This document shows positions 1-11,625 of a stretch of 57,527 bases of DNA, in pieces. A program made the translations under genes and the position numbers. The DNA lies in assembly GCA_015501585.1 (NCBI GenBank), contig JADNRY010000384.1, positions 1 through 57,527 on the forward strand. Direction: 5' to 3'. This DNA comes from Rhodocollybia butyracea. Lineage: Eukaryota; Basidiomycota; Agaricomycetes; Agaricales; Omphalotaceae. Each line of letters opens with the position of its first letter. Position 1 is the first letter of the stretch. The notes beneath the pieces are model-generated. The model was not told where the DNA came from and ran no database searches. It saw nothing but the letters and a program-made list of their open reading frames with translations.

Positions 1-139
1 GAAAGGAAGGAAAGGACGGAAAACACGGTACATGAGTGCGGTAAGGTCAAGGAAGGCCAGGAGATTGGGGAAATGCATCTTTTCCTCATATAGAGGCAGC
101 TTTGGCCAAGTTGGCTCATATCCTCATGTATTCCGCAAA

Positions 140-1960
140 CGGTCGGAAGGGAAATTTGGATAGTAGGAACTGGCATTGGTATGTTTTTGAGTATGCGTTT
201 CTACCAGAACGGATGGATGAGTGGATGAGCTTTGGATAAACACGGAATGGCTAGGAGGAGGGGCCATGCAACTTATTGCAAGGTGGTAGTGAGGTCGGAT
301 AGTCGGTGGCTTATTTAGAGATGAGTGCAGATAAGTATGCGCTTGTCGGGATTCAGTCCGATTGCTTAATAATACCAGCGGATCTGCTTAGTGTGTTTCC
401 TCGCAGGTTGCTTCTTTCGGTCCTCAAGCTGGCATTATCCTATCTGTTCTATTGTGAACTGTTGTTCCCATCGCCAACGGTATCATAGTCTTCTAAATCC
501 TTGCTTGTTCATATCTCTTCCACTCCTTTTGAGAAGCATTGCATCTCTCATCTCAACGTAATTTCATTTGCTATTACGAGGATGGAGGAGTCTGGTTAGA
601 ATTTGCGCATCGCTTCTTCGCCGCACGCTTTCAGTTCACAGAGCAGCAATTACAAGCAAAAGGCGTAGCTGAAATGAGTACATAGTAAGATGATCATGCT
701 ATGCGTAAGCCCAGGGTCAGCTTTCTCATCGATAACGACAAGCTTCCATGGATTTATTCGAGTGTACGGGTTCCGTGACGGAATCAATGAGTAGAACGGC
801 TGGGAGCGGGATCGAATGGATGAGCGGAGCGTGGCATTCCCATCTCGTATCGCTCCGCCCTTTGACCTCAAAACCTATCACCATCCCACACAGCCGTGAC
901 AGCCGTCCAACTGATCGAGCATGTAATCCGAGTCTGTACGCGTCCAAGACATCCGAGTCCACGTCTACTACATTACACATGGCAGATGCCGCTTTCAGAG
1001 AAGTTGTAAGAACTATAGAGGAGTGTTGAGGCCAGGAGTATAGTCGTTCTGATTCACTGCTAGTTGCTAGGTCAGGCAAGGACAGACGGAAGTAATTCAA
1101 TTGGCACGGTCTAAGATAGATACGAAGGTCGAATGCTAGTTGGCTGAAGCTCCCAGGGGAATTGTAGCTCGGTAGAATACAGAATTTGTAGTGTATATAG
1201 CTCCAGGTAGGCTCAGAGTCATATGAACGAGCTTTGGATGAACATTTGTACACCGAGAAGTCACAATGCAAAACGGGCGCAGTTGAACGAGGAGAAGTGA
1301 CAGCGAGGTTGGATAGTTGACAGTGGAGAACATGGCTGGTTTAGAGTACTACCATCGTGGGGCAAAAAAAAGAGTGCATAATAGGCGCGCTGGCGCCTAC
1401 TGAGTCCTAATTTAGAAGTGATTGCGTTTTCGCACTTGTCTTCTACTCAAACTAGCGCTACGCATCTCAGTTCTATCGTGACACCAACCGGCCAACCGTT
1501 CTTCAAGTTCCTATCGCCAACAGTCCTCTCCCATGATGTAGTAGCCGAGATACTTGCACGTTGAACTGGGCGACTGTCTTGTTTAGGGCTTTCCACGTTC
1601 AACGTCGTTCAACGTTCAACTCGTGCGTCTGTGATCACTCGAAGCCTCTGATGACTACTACTACTAGTACTTGGAGGATCTGGCCTATACTGCTTAGACA
1701 TACTAACCAGCAGCGGCAAACACAAACGTGGTACACTATGCAGACCTCTGCCTCAGTACTCAGTCCCTACTAGCTTGGGATTACGTTTACGCTCTCGTTT
1801 TATTGTCTATCCACTTCTTACGCATGTTTCTCTATGTAGTACTCACTGACACCGACACCGTCACCCGGCCCTCGTTCTAGAACTACTTTAACGACGGCGA
1901 TAACTCCAACCATCCGACGACCTTTCCATAACTTGATCCACTTTGCTTTTACCTGCACTA
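140..1960. repeat. Dispersed duplication block D, copy 1
   Basis: Non-coding sequence that reappears at 5660-6480. Both copies share the short palindrome TAGGCGCGCTGGCGCCTA (about 1382 and 5958) and long matching stretches around it, followed by related but more diverged sequence. Copy 1 is interrupted by a roughly 1 kb insertion (238-1228). Open frames in this block, including a 181-aa minus-strand frame at 726-1271, cross the insertion boundary and are not shared with copy 2, so I do not treat them as genes. Positions 1-139 show only a purine-rich start and nothing I can name. Confidence 0.7.
238..1228. mobile_element. Insertion of unknown class with 11-bp direct repeats
   Basis: Relative to the copy at 5660-6480, this stretch is extra. 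It is bounded by the same 11 bases, GAGCTTTGGAT, at 227-237 and 1229-1239, which fits a target-site duplication. I see no terminal inverted repeats and no transposase or reverse transcriptase. A long duplication of this kind fits target-primed (LINE/SINE) or Mutator-like insertion; the class is not decided. Confidence 0.45.
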
Positions 1961-2330
1961 GGACCTAGTTATGGGGGTCAAGGTACCTCGGTGAGCCGGT
2001 GAACTAAAGTACTACATAGCATTTACGCAAGTTCCAGATGCTCACCGTTTATCTGAGATTAGGCATGTAGATCCTGATCTACTAACGGCTGTTGAACAAA
2101 GGAAAGATGATCGGAGTAATGACTAGAAGGCTGTCTTCAAAGTTCATGAGATTATATCTGCACTTGTCCATATTTCATCAGGACATTGTTGGGACATGGA
2201 TAGCTCTGCAACATACGCTATACTGAGAACTGGTTTGTAATGCTACTACTAGTCGGCTGACTCTCAGGAAAAGGATCGTGCAAAAAACACTTGACATAAC
2301 TTTGTCTTGACAGAACTTTGGCGTGTAGTC
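1960..2330. repeat. Block S upstream region, partial copy 1
   Basis: This stretch matches 7783-8110 and 11330-11620: the same order of phrases around the sequence AGTACTACATAGCATTTA and the ACTGGTTTGTAA phrase near the end. It ends about 100 bases before the gene starting at 2429. It is a truncated third copy of the non-coding block that precedes the secreted-protein gene. Confidence 0.65.
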
Positions 2331-2428
2331 AGTGATATCTGCGATGTCTTCGGGCAGTCTGATAAGGTTTATTAGCACTTGTAGTGCGGTCTGAGTGCGG
2401 TTCATGATGACAATCGCCCTGTTGCACC

Positions 2429-5228
2429 ATGACCACCATCTCCATTGATGTGGGCAGCATTCTGCGCGAAGTGTTTCTCCTTGTAACGCAGCTCAAAGAT
2501 GAGAGAGTTGCACTCAAGGAAAAAGTCAAGGCCGCGCAACTACTAGTCTATCGTGCGCTATCCTTGCATCCAGTGCTAGATCATATGCATCCTCCCACTG
2601 GAATGTTGGCAGACGTTGACTGGTACACGGAGCTCCGATCACCTCTTACCTCTGGGATTTTCAAAAAGCTTGGTCAGTGTCAACAATATCAGTCCTTGAG
2701 CTTACTCAAACTGTACTCATCTAATATCACTGGCAGGGCAAAACGAGCATTTCAAGAAAGCATCCCTGCTTGGAGATACAGGGACAAGGACTAGAATTAT
2801 GATGCTTCTGCTTTGGATCATCGGACACAGGCTGTCCGAGGATCAAGTAGGAAAAACTGATCTCTGCAGCAGTTGGCGAAGCACTGAAGAGGGGCAGGAC
2901 AGAGAGTCCCAACTTGGAGGTCGAGCTTGCGCAGCTTGACTCTGTTAGTTCTGTTTCTGCTCAGCTTAAAGAAGATGATCAAGACCAAGCTCCCTCTTCC
3001 GCCTGGTAACGTTGTTTATAGTTAGCCGACTCACAATATATTGACTCCTTATTGTATAGATCGAAATCCCTTTCAAGGTCATGACTTCCGTGTAGAGGAC
3101 GAGGACAAGGCTCTTCCTCGATCTGAGCTATGGGGATATGAACTTCCAGAGGAGCAGCAGTACGAGTATGACATCCGGCGTCATCCCACTCTTCTACTCA
3201 GTCCCCTCAAGGACAGAGTCATCATTCCACAAACAAAACTCACTATGTTGATTATCCAGTGGGCAGCCTGCAACTTTGGTCTTGGAAAAAAAAGTCTACT
3301 CCATCGAGGACATCAACCGAGATGCACTGTGGAACGCCGATCCTCCACCTGCTGCCTTATGGGAGCTTCTCCCAGATGAAGATGAGGCAAATCTGGGTTT
3401 CGAGTATCCTAGCGGAGAGGCTCCGTATGATATAATGTGGCAGGACGAACCTATCGAGGACTGGATTCATGCACGTTTCTGCTCTGTATACCCCGTGCAT
3501 GGGTGGGCACACAATAGCTTTGTCCGAGTGCTTCTGTTCAATACCTTTTCAAGCTGTCAAGCTCTTCCCACGCACCACCAAGTTATGGCAGCGGTTCATG
3601 TCGCCAATCGACTCTGCCGTCAACTTCCAAGTGATGTATGGAAATACGCTGAACAGTTTATCATTGCCCGTTCTTTTCTTGAATGGATGAAGAAGGATGA
3701 TCTGGAGCCGTGGGACCATGTCTTCTCAGGGTGGACATCAGAGGAACGAGGAATGGGTGTGATCTTTGTTGACGCCCAGAAGTGGGTCCAGGAGCAGCCG
3801 GCTGAATATCCCTTATCATTCAGCGATGTATATGTGTTTCTAACAGATCCACAGGTCGTGTGTCAAAACGCATCAGACATACTTTCTCTGCCTCTCATCG
3901 GGAAACAGCAGTACTTATTTGATGCCGCGAATCATCTTCCAGACTTTGATGCAAATACCTGTACATGCGGCGAATGTGCACTCATCCACTCTGGACTGCC
4001 TGCAAATCTTGGATCATTCCGCTATCAGTACTTCGTTATTACTTCCCCCCGTCCGAGCGGATGTGATGCGCTGACAATAGCATGGGAGCCTGCAATACAC
4101 GCGGCCGAGGACTGGCTCAATACCCTTATTGCAAAGGTTGAGTGTCAATTTTCTCTATTTCCTTGGGCAGAGGAGCGCCGCGCGGGTCCTGCTGTCCTCG
4201 AGATAGCCAATCTACTGGGATTTGAAGTTGGATCCATGCTCACAGATCAAGAACTACTCGGCTTCGTTGTCGCACTGAGCATTATCACTGACGATGTTCC
4301 TCCAGTCTCAGCCAAACCCACAGGTCCCTTTGGCATAGGGTACATTGCGAACCTGCCTTGGGCGGCAGATAGGGAGGATTATCGCATTGATGACTCACCT
4401 GACCGTGTTATGTTTGCAATTGGAGGATGGATGTACGATATGGTTTCCAGTAATGGAGTGACCCTTCTTCATGAGCGAGAGGACCTTCGAATTGTTTACA
4501 ACACCACCAGACCTGGAAAGTTCTCAGCCATTTGCATGCCAGATTTTCGGCCAGATTATGCCTCATTTCTTCCACTTCGCCATGTGCTCGAGTCCACTGG
4601 AATCGGCGCCTCCATGTCGTTGTCTTCCCCTTCGCTTGAAATGGAGAATGAGCCGGAGATGACCATTGTTCTGAGCAACCTGCACACTGATGCATTTCCC
4701 TTGCTCTCTGTATCATCCCCAGAGTACCCAGCCCCTAAGGGAGCATTGGCAGCTCTCATACGCGTAAAGATCTGGGGTAGAATGATTGAAACCATCTGGA
4801 AACCTTCCGTCGAGATAGGCTCACCATGCGAGCATACTTCCCTCTGGCACTGCATGACCCACTGCTCACCCACCGCCTTTGACCTCATTCAGCAAGTTCC
4901 AATATCCTCGCTTGAATCTGACGACAACACACTTGATTCTTCACTTGCGAAAGAGCTGAATTTCCTTATGCTCGCCTCTGACGAGCAGTTGACTTGTGAG
5001 CAACATCTTCTCAAAAACAAGCTGGAAAGACTGGCGAGACTAGGAGACTCTTTGACAAAAGCAGGTTCACCATTGGAGAGGAACCGGGTGTGTATGGTGC
5101 GGTGTGGTATAAATGACGGACCCGTTGATAGTATGATTGTGCTGGCGACATTGGCGCGTAAGAAGGTCTATGTCTTACATCACCGGTGTGTACAACAACG
5201 GCTTGTTTCAAGGGTGTGCACTGATTGA
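2429..5228 (+). pseudogene. Large gene of unknown function, frameshifted in its first third
   Basis: I do not recognise the family. Exon 1 is 2429-2672, a good intron lies at 2673-2736 and another at 3006-3059, and the last exon runs to 5228 with about 640 codons open. The frame is broken early. A run of five A at 2852-2856 and a run of eight A at 3286-3293 each need one A less to join the flanking reading frames, and a third shift is needed between about 2955 and 2995. The protein would be about 850 residues, acidic and Trp-rich, with a small Cys cluster (CTCGEC, about nt 3960) and no clear membrane segment or signal peptide. The long intact 3' frame argues that the breaks are recent or are homopolymer base-call errors. 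The start is the first ATG in frame and is uncertain. Confidence 0.6.
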
Positions 5229-5460
5229 AATCTCATTGGCGAGTAGGGAGTGCTGGGACTGCGCACTTGGAAAAATGCAAGATCGAGGATGCACTGTCGG
5301 CATCGCTATTGATACCAAGCATGTTAGTAGCTGTGACCAGTGTATATTGGTATAGATTTTGGAGAAACGAGAAGCAAGGAGTGAGATAGGGTTGTGTACT
5401 GATTGAAGTATTGTTGGTGAGTAGGGATTGTTGGGACTGTGCACTTGAAAAAATCATCTG
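5205..5460 (+). repeat. Imperfect 175-bp tandem duplication at gene 3' end
   Basis: The stretch beginning near 5213 (GTGCACTGATTGAA) recurs at about 5393 (GTGTACTGATTGAA), followed in both by a GAGTAGGGA..GGGACTG..GCACTTG phrase. The first unit overlaps the end of the 2429-5228 frame, so the true C-terminus of that gene is uncertain. Confidence 0.55.
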
Positions 5461-5659
5461 TTTGAATTCTACATATGAGACAAAAATAAATCGTCGCGTC
5501 TGAATCTCGAAGAACGCCTCAGGCCTCAGGCCTACTAATTTTAGCCGATATCGGGCCCAATCGAGCAAGAAAGGCGCCAACGCTTTGGCTCAGACCGCCG
5601 CTCATTTAGCGTCGATTTAGGTGGCTCTTTTGGCTCGTTTTTGTTGAGGCCTTGAGGGT

Positions 5660-6480
5660 GGACCGTGTTCCCTTCCCTTGTTCCTCGGAGTAGACAGCAC
5701 GCACAAAGGAGATCTGTATGTCAGGAGCTGGTACGTTTTCGAGTATGTGTTTCCACTGAAAGACGATTGGATGAGCGTACGTTGAGCGTACGAGCTTTGA
5801 AATTGACACCGAGCAGTCGCAATGCAAAACGGTGCAGTTCAACGAGGAGAAGTGGCAGCGAGGTTGGATAGTTGGCAGTGGATCCATGGAGAACATGGCT
5901 GGTTTAGAGTCGTACCATCGTGCACGACGACGACGGCTCGGGAAAAAAGAGAGCAGAATAGGCGCGCTGGCGCCTACCCACGTCCTAATTTAGAAGTGAT
6001 TGCGTTTTCGCTTACCTTCACTTGTCTTCTACTCAAACTGGCGCTACGCATCTCAGTTCTATCGTGACACCAACCTGGCCAACCATTCTTCCTATCGCTA
6101 ATAGTAACATTCCTCTCTGCTGGCTTCCTATGATCAGGATGTCCCGACTCCTTTCCTCGACAACTTGCAAGTTGGGCGACTGTCTTGCTTCTGGATTTCC
6201 AGCTTCAACTGGTGCGTCTGTGATGACTCAAAGCCTCCGAGTCCCCTTCTGATGACCACTACTTGGAGGCACCGCCCCTGCGTTGTATCCAAGCCACGAA
6301 TGCTTTCAGTAAGTTACCATTAGCACATGTCCAGCTTTCTAGCCCATTGACTTCTCGTGCATGTTCTCAATGCATTGCTCGGCGACACCGGCATCGACAC
6401 TCCCTTGTTCTAGCAATGCCGACACCTCCCACCACTCAACGACCTTTTTCCAGCTTAATTCGCTTTGCTTCCGAGCATCT
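5660..6480. repeat. Dispersed duplication block D, copy 2
   Basis: Matches 140-237 plus 1229-1960 (copy 1) without the insertion found there. From 6480 to about 7380 I find no convincing gene; a minus-strand frame at 6667-6912 is open but has no supporting splice signals or homology. Confidence 0.65.
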
Positions 6481-7379
6481 CCGCTCGCTGGAGAGAATTT
6501 CGGTCGTTCAATCGCCTAGAATTAGCCGCATCGGCTCAAATGAGATGGAACTTCAGCGTGAGTAGGACAATAAATTCTGTCATTGTCCTCGTATATTCAC
6601 CCGGACTTCCTCGACGCGTCGAACACTTCCCTGGCATTCATTTTCATTGATTGAAATCCCTTGTCCTCACTCCTTCACTTTGAGCCCTGCGTTCACCGCT
6701 TTGTTCAGATCTCTTGGATTTAACGTTGGATTGAGTGTGGGCCGGATTGGGAAGGGACACGGAATTTTTTCGGTCGCAGTTTGGTAATTATATATCAGTG
6801 CTCGAATTGATACCTCGGGTACTTCTGGTTGTCCTGCCTCCGACTCGAGTAAACATCCCACATCCCCTGAGTTGACGAGATTCACAGATGGGACCGGCGA
6901 GGGAAACATCATAGGATTGTGTACACATGTGTCTCTGGCAGAATCATCTCCTTTCCTTGTCGCCCACTCCTACTCTCCTTATCCATTAATTATACTCATA
7001 TTCTCCCAAGCATCTTCGACGTGATCAAGCTGATGATTGTTCTGTCTATGAATGGGTGCGTCCCATTAAGGGAAGCTTTTATCCAGGTTCAACGATGTTG
7101 ACTTCTGCATTGATATTAGCGTTTGTCCGATTGACGTTCTTTTTCAACTCTCTTCATGTTGTTACTATCCCTCTGATCTCATCTCTTTCCACGTATTTCT
7201 TTCAGTCTACTTGGCAATGGGCCAAACAACTGTACCATGGCCAACAAGGAAACATCGGGGTTCGTCATTTTGATACATGCGTATTCGGTTCTGTGTACAT
7301 ACACTTGGGGCACCATCCCTTGATTTCTCACTTGTTATATCCATTCCAGTGTTCAACGTTCAACGTTCGGCTCTCATTG

Positions 7380-8336
7380 TAGTTGCAATCTTTAGTATTG
7401 TAAGTAGTAGAAGTTGTTATCTCAAGCTGTTATCCTTTCATTATGTTTTTTGTTAATAGATTCACATTATGATTATCGGACTTGCGATGGAACCCGTTGA
7501 ACACTGCTTTATAATAGTGAAACTTCGAAGTCAAGACTCAAATGGTTCCGGTTCCGTTACGTCCTACAGACCTGCAAAAATGAGATCAGACTTCAAGGGA
7601 TCAGACGTTTTTTTTTTTTCAAAGACCTCGTTGGGTAATTTACCCACTGATAAGGAGCATCCAACATTGATGTATGCAACGCTATCAAAGAACTATGTAG
7701 GAAAAAATCCGGGAAAACGCGCCATGCTCCGAGTTACTGGGCGCGTAAGAGCACTCGGGTCACGGTGGACTTACATGTTCAAGGTACCTCGGTGGACCAA
7801 GCGCTGAACTCAAGTACTACATAGCATTTATGCACGTTCCAGATGGTCACCGTTTATCTGGGATTCACGATGTAGATCCTGATCTACTATCGGTTGAAGT
7901 TGAACAAAGGGAAGATGATCGGAGGATAGACCATCCTCAAAATCCATGAGGTTTACCTCGGTCCTCTTCACTTGCCCAATATTTTATCAGGGCGTTGAGA
8001 TACTGATAAGTCGGCAACGACTTACACTACACTGAGAGGTTTGTAAGGCTACTCGGCGTCAAGTTGTCGGCTGAATTTTTTGTAAAGGATTGTGCCAACT
8101 CCGCCTCCGCCGGTCAGACACAGAGGATCACGGAGGAATAAGTACGATCCGGAATTTTTCTGGGCATTGCATTAAAACAACCCCTGAACAATCCTATCTG
8201 CCAAATATAGTCTATTGATCAAACAATCATACAGACCCCTAACCCATAACTAACATTGCTACTACACTCGAATAAAAAGTCAAGGCCAGTGCTGGGTTGA
8301 CTGATGGAAACAGTCAAGCAACTGCCATACCATTAC
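7380..8336. repeat. Block S upstream region, copy 2 (uninterrupted at the copia target)
   Basis: Matches 10870-11625 and then continues, at 8066 onward, into sequence matching the reverse complement of 27118 downward. It therefore represents the locus without the copia element. The equivalent of the copia target is GTCGG at 8066-8070, where the occupied copy has GTTGG. Confidence 0.8.
7469..7807 (+). other. Short open frame conserved between block S copies (copy 2)
   Basis: A 112-codon frame shares most of its translation with the frame at 10941-11345, including stretches reading GSVTSYRPAKMRSDFK and KRAMLRVTGRVRALGSR. The frames differ by compensating indels around a T run (about 7608-7619). 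There is no signal peptide or known motif. It may be a small gene or chance openness inside a duplicated non-coding region; the third copy (1960-2330) covers only its end. Confidence 0.25.
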
Positions 8337-8604
8337 TGTAAGGGCCGGTGGCCAGAGTCCTTAGGTCGCACGCGTGAACACTACAAAAGCTATGCGATTG
8401 TGTACTCAAGGTGCGAAAGAACTAGCGTAATTAGCTAATTGTACGGTACTTAAGTAGACAAACTGAATAGGAATAGAAATAATATCTTATCAATTGATAA
8501 GATAAGGTAATTGGCGTACAACACCAAAGGAATTGGGCCGCGCGTAGGGCGTGGCCGGCTGTTATCAGAATGGTGAGGGGGTAGGCAGAAGTGGAGGCGT
8601 TACA
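8337..8604. mobile_element. Solo LTR or MITE with 5-bp target-site duplication
   Basis: A 268-bp insertion present in this block S copy and absent from the paralogous site (reverse complement of about 26830). It is flanked by ATTAC at 8332-8336 and 8605-8609. Ends are TGTAAGGGC and GCGTTACA, that is TG...CA with short inverted termini, as expected of a solo LTR. It has no coding capacity. Confidence 0.65.
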
Positions 8605-9017
8605 ATTACAGAATCGGGTTTCACACACATTACTCCTGACGTTGGAAATGAAAGAGGCGCAGACTGCACAGCAGATTTGCCAACACACTACGCAGCATAT
8701 GCCATATGGACCAGACTCCTAAGAGACAATGATGTTACCATGTTGATACGGGATAAAGTTTGACCGGCGACTCCTGAGTACCACAGGAATGCAATACAGC
8801 CAAGAATACAGCTGTTGCTTGTACGCTGCTTACAAGCTACCTGCTATGTCCCCCTGACCAACCATATCGTCTTCTATAGGTCGCCATAAAAAGCGACGGG
8901 TGGATGGAGATGTCTCCTTAGTCCTGCAGGTCCAGTCCCAACTCAAATACAGCTTGCTGGTCGATCTGTATTCTTTTCTACTCTATACTTCAAGTTCTCA
9001 AATTCTCAAGCTCAAAC

Positions 9018-10642
9018 ATGCGCTCTTCCATTCTCTCTACCATTCTTCTTCTTTTTGCGCTCTTGGCAAACCCTGTGCTCCCTATGCCAATGCCCGGCCC
9101 TGGCGGCAATTCTCAGGTAGACAAGTTTTGTATTGGTTCTACACTATGAGGTTAATCCAGGTATTACAGGTAATAGCTGGCGGGCCGTCAGGGAGTCAAA
9201 GTGCGCCATCTCTGAACCCATCTAAGAAGAGGCCACTCAGCACAGACCCCGAGGATTCGAGGCCATCAAAGTACCCAAAAACCCAAGTAAATATTTTACT
9301 GTATTATTGTGCCACAGTGCCAGACCTAATAAATATTTTACCAGCCCTTGGTGACCCTTATTGATAGAAAAGGTAGCGCCAAGACTGGCATTACTGAGAC
9401 ATCAGACAGTGCAACCATCACCAAGCTTCTTGAGGAAGCCTTCGGGGTGGATTCGCTATCCGTAGATTACCAAGGTAAATGGGAGCCGGACACACAAACA
9501 CTGGCTCCGAAATCAGAGCTGAGGGCATGGATTTATTTTACCCTCACTAATTACAAAGATTGTGATCCATGTTTTGGGTGGTTAGCAAGAGGTGATCGTT
9601 GTGAGTACTCGCTCCTGGATCCAGTGGTTTTCCTTACATTTCTCACATATGCTTTGCTAGTTCAAATGGAGGGCGAACACGCGAAGCCGTTGGTACTCAG
9701 CGCTAGTACTAATGAATTGTATATAGGAGTTAGCTTGGGAGGCCGAAAGCCAGCTCGGAACGGCTTTGGGAATTCGGAACGGGGCAAACCTGCTATTAAG
9801 CCAGGCCAGAACGCGAAGTTGACACAAGCTATGCAGTCAGAATGGTTGAACATTTTGAATGAGTTTAATGCACGATTCATGGATCCAAACTTCCCTGTGC
9901 AGGTAAACAATTTTTGTGTTGGTTCTACCATGCTGTTAGGTTAACTCGGATATTACAGGATTTGAGGTCATCAAAGTCCCAGAAAAAGGTAAATATTTTA
10001 CGAGGCTACATTGCACTACTTATACCTAATACATATTTCTAGGCTGGCCTACCCTTGGTGACATGCATTACCAGAAAGGGTGAACTCATCGAGGAGGGTC
10101 CTCCGGTGGTTTCTACCCAAAAAATAGCCATCACCGCCTTTATCAATAGAGTCTACAGTGCGGACCCAGACTGGCTGCCCAGCTGGAAGCTCAGACAACC
10201 AGAATACCAAGGTCAATGTGTGCCGGACTCGCAAACGCAGACTTCGTCCTGGAATGATAGGGAATGGATTTATTTTACCCTCACTAATTACAGAGATTGT
10301 GATCCATGTACTGGGTGGTTGGCGAGAGGTGATCAGGGTGAGTACTCGGTCCTGGATCTAGTTTTCCTTACATTTCTCACATATGCTTTGCTAGTTGTGA
10401 AGAGTGGCAATAGCGGGAAACAGGTGCCACAGAGTAGTGCTGGGTTTAATTTCTATGGGGGCCTTGTGTCAGGACTGCCAGCTCGGAACATCTTCAGAGA
10501 TCAGAAAGGGGGCAGACCTGTTGATAACCCTCCTGGCCGATCGTGGGACCGGAACGCCGTGATGACGAAACTGATGCAGGACGAATGGGATAGAGTTGCT
10601 ATTGAGTTTAATGAACGATTTATGAATCCAGACTACAGATAA
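9018..10642 (+). CDS. Predicted secreted two-module protein (7 exons)
   Basis: I do not recognise the family. Exons 9018-9116, 9170-9286, 9345-9600, 9661-9902, 9959-9988, 10043-10337 and 10395-10642 join in frame with consistent phases to give 428 residues. Residues 1-22 form a signal peptide (basic start, Leu-rich core, then a Pro-rich MPMPGPGG stretch), so the product is probably exported. The mature part holds two homologous modules of about 170-180 residues, each containing WIYFTLTNY, a DCDPC pair of cysteines and GWLARGD, and each ending with an (F/Y)N(A/E)RFM(D/N)P motif. Each module is built from the same exon pattern, so an intragenic duplication made the gene. The introns inside the modules (9601-9660, 60 nt; 10338-10394, 57 nt) are multiples of three and contain no stop. 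A decayed paralogue lies at 25575-26406. The start is fixed by the signal peptide. An effector-like role is possible but is inference only. Confidence 0.8.
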
Positions 10643-10860
10643 TGGCGGTTCCCGATTCTGAGGGCCTGAGTACTTAAGTAGTAAATACTTTGAGTTTGTA
10701 CAGCTATCCGTATGTAATACATTGGATCATGTAGGTCTGTGCATGATTACTTTTTACATAAGTATATCATATAGAATGCGCACTGTAAGTAATCAAGTTC
10801 TTCTGAGGAAACATCATCCATTTACTTGGAGCACCACCTCCGACCTCAGGGGCTGTTGTT
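10643..10860. repeat. 3' flank of the secreted-protein gene, duplicated
   Basis: Matches the reverse complement of 25220-25350 and 24780-24860, which is the 3' flank of the decayed paralogue. This places the end of the duplicated block and shows that the second copy was once collinear. Confidence 0.65.
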
Positions 10861-10869
10861 ATATGCATT

Positions 10870-11625
10870 CCAGTGTTCAAGGCTCAACGTTTGGCTCTCG
10901 CTGTAGTTGCAATCTTTAGTACTGTAAGTAGTAGAAGCTGTTGTCTCAAGCTGTTATCCTTTCATTATGTTTTTTGTTAATAGATTTACATTTTGATTAT
11001 CGAGTCGCGATGGCACTCGTTGAACACTATTATAATAGTGAAACTTCGAAGTCAAATGGTTCCGGTTCCGTTACGTCCTACAGACCTGCAAAAATGAGAT
11101 CAGACTTCAAGGTATCTGGCAGACGTTTTTTTTTGCCAAAAACCTCATTGGGTAATTTACATGCTAATAAGGAGGACCCAACATTGATGTATACAACACT
11201 ATCAAAGAACTATGTAGGAGGCGAACAAAATGAGACGAACAAAACCTTGAAAATATCCGGGAAAAAACGCGCTATGCTCCGAGTTACTGGGCGCGTAAGA
11301 GCACTCGGGTCACGGTGTACTTACATGTTCAATGTACCTCAGTGAACCAAGCGCTGAACTCAAGTACTACATAGCATTTATGCACGTTCCAGACGGTCAC
11401 CGTTTATCTTGGATTCAGGACGTAGATCCTGATCTATGATAGTTGTTGAACCAAGGAAAGATGATCGGATAGACCATCTTCAAAATTCATGAGGTTTACC
11501 TCAGTCCCAACTCGGTCCTCTTCACTTGCCCAATATTTTATCAGGGCGTTGAGATACTGATAAGTCGGCAACAACTTACACTAAGTACACTGAGAACTGG
11601 TTTGTAAGGCTACTCAAGTTGTTGG
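10870..11625. repeat. Block S upstream region, copy 3, broken by copia
   Basis: Runs parallel to 7380-8065 and stops at GTTGG (11621-11625), the target-site duplication of the copia element. The continuation of the block is at 27118 downward on the opposite strand. It contains the conserved short frame at 10941-11345 (134 codons). Confidence 0.8.

Noticed and set aside
726..1271. 181-codon minus-strand frame
   Set aside because: It crosses the boundary of the 238-1228 insertion and is not maintained in the duplicate copy.
6667..6912. 81-codon minus-strand frame starting MMFPSPVPSVNL
   Set aside because: No splice partners, no recognisable motif and no second copy to test conservation.
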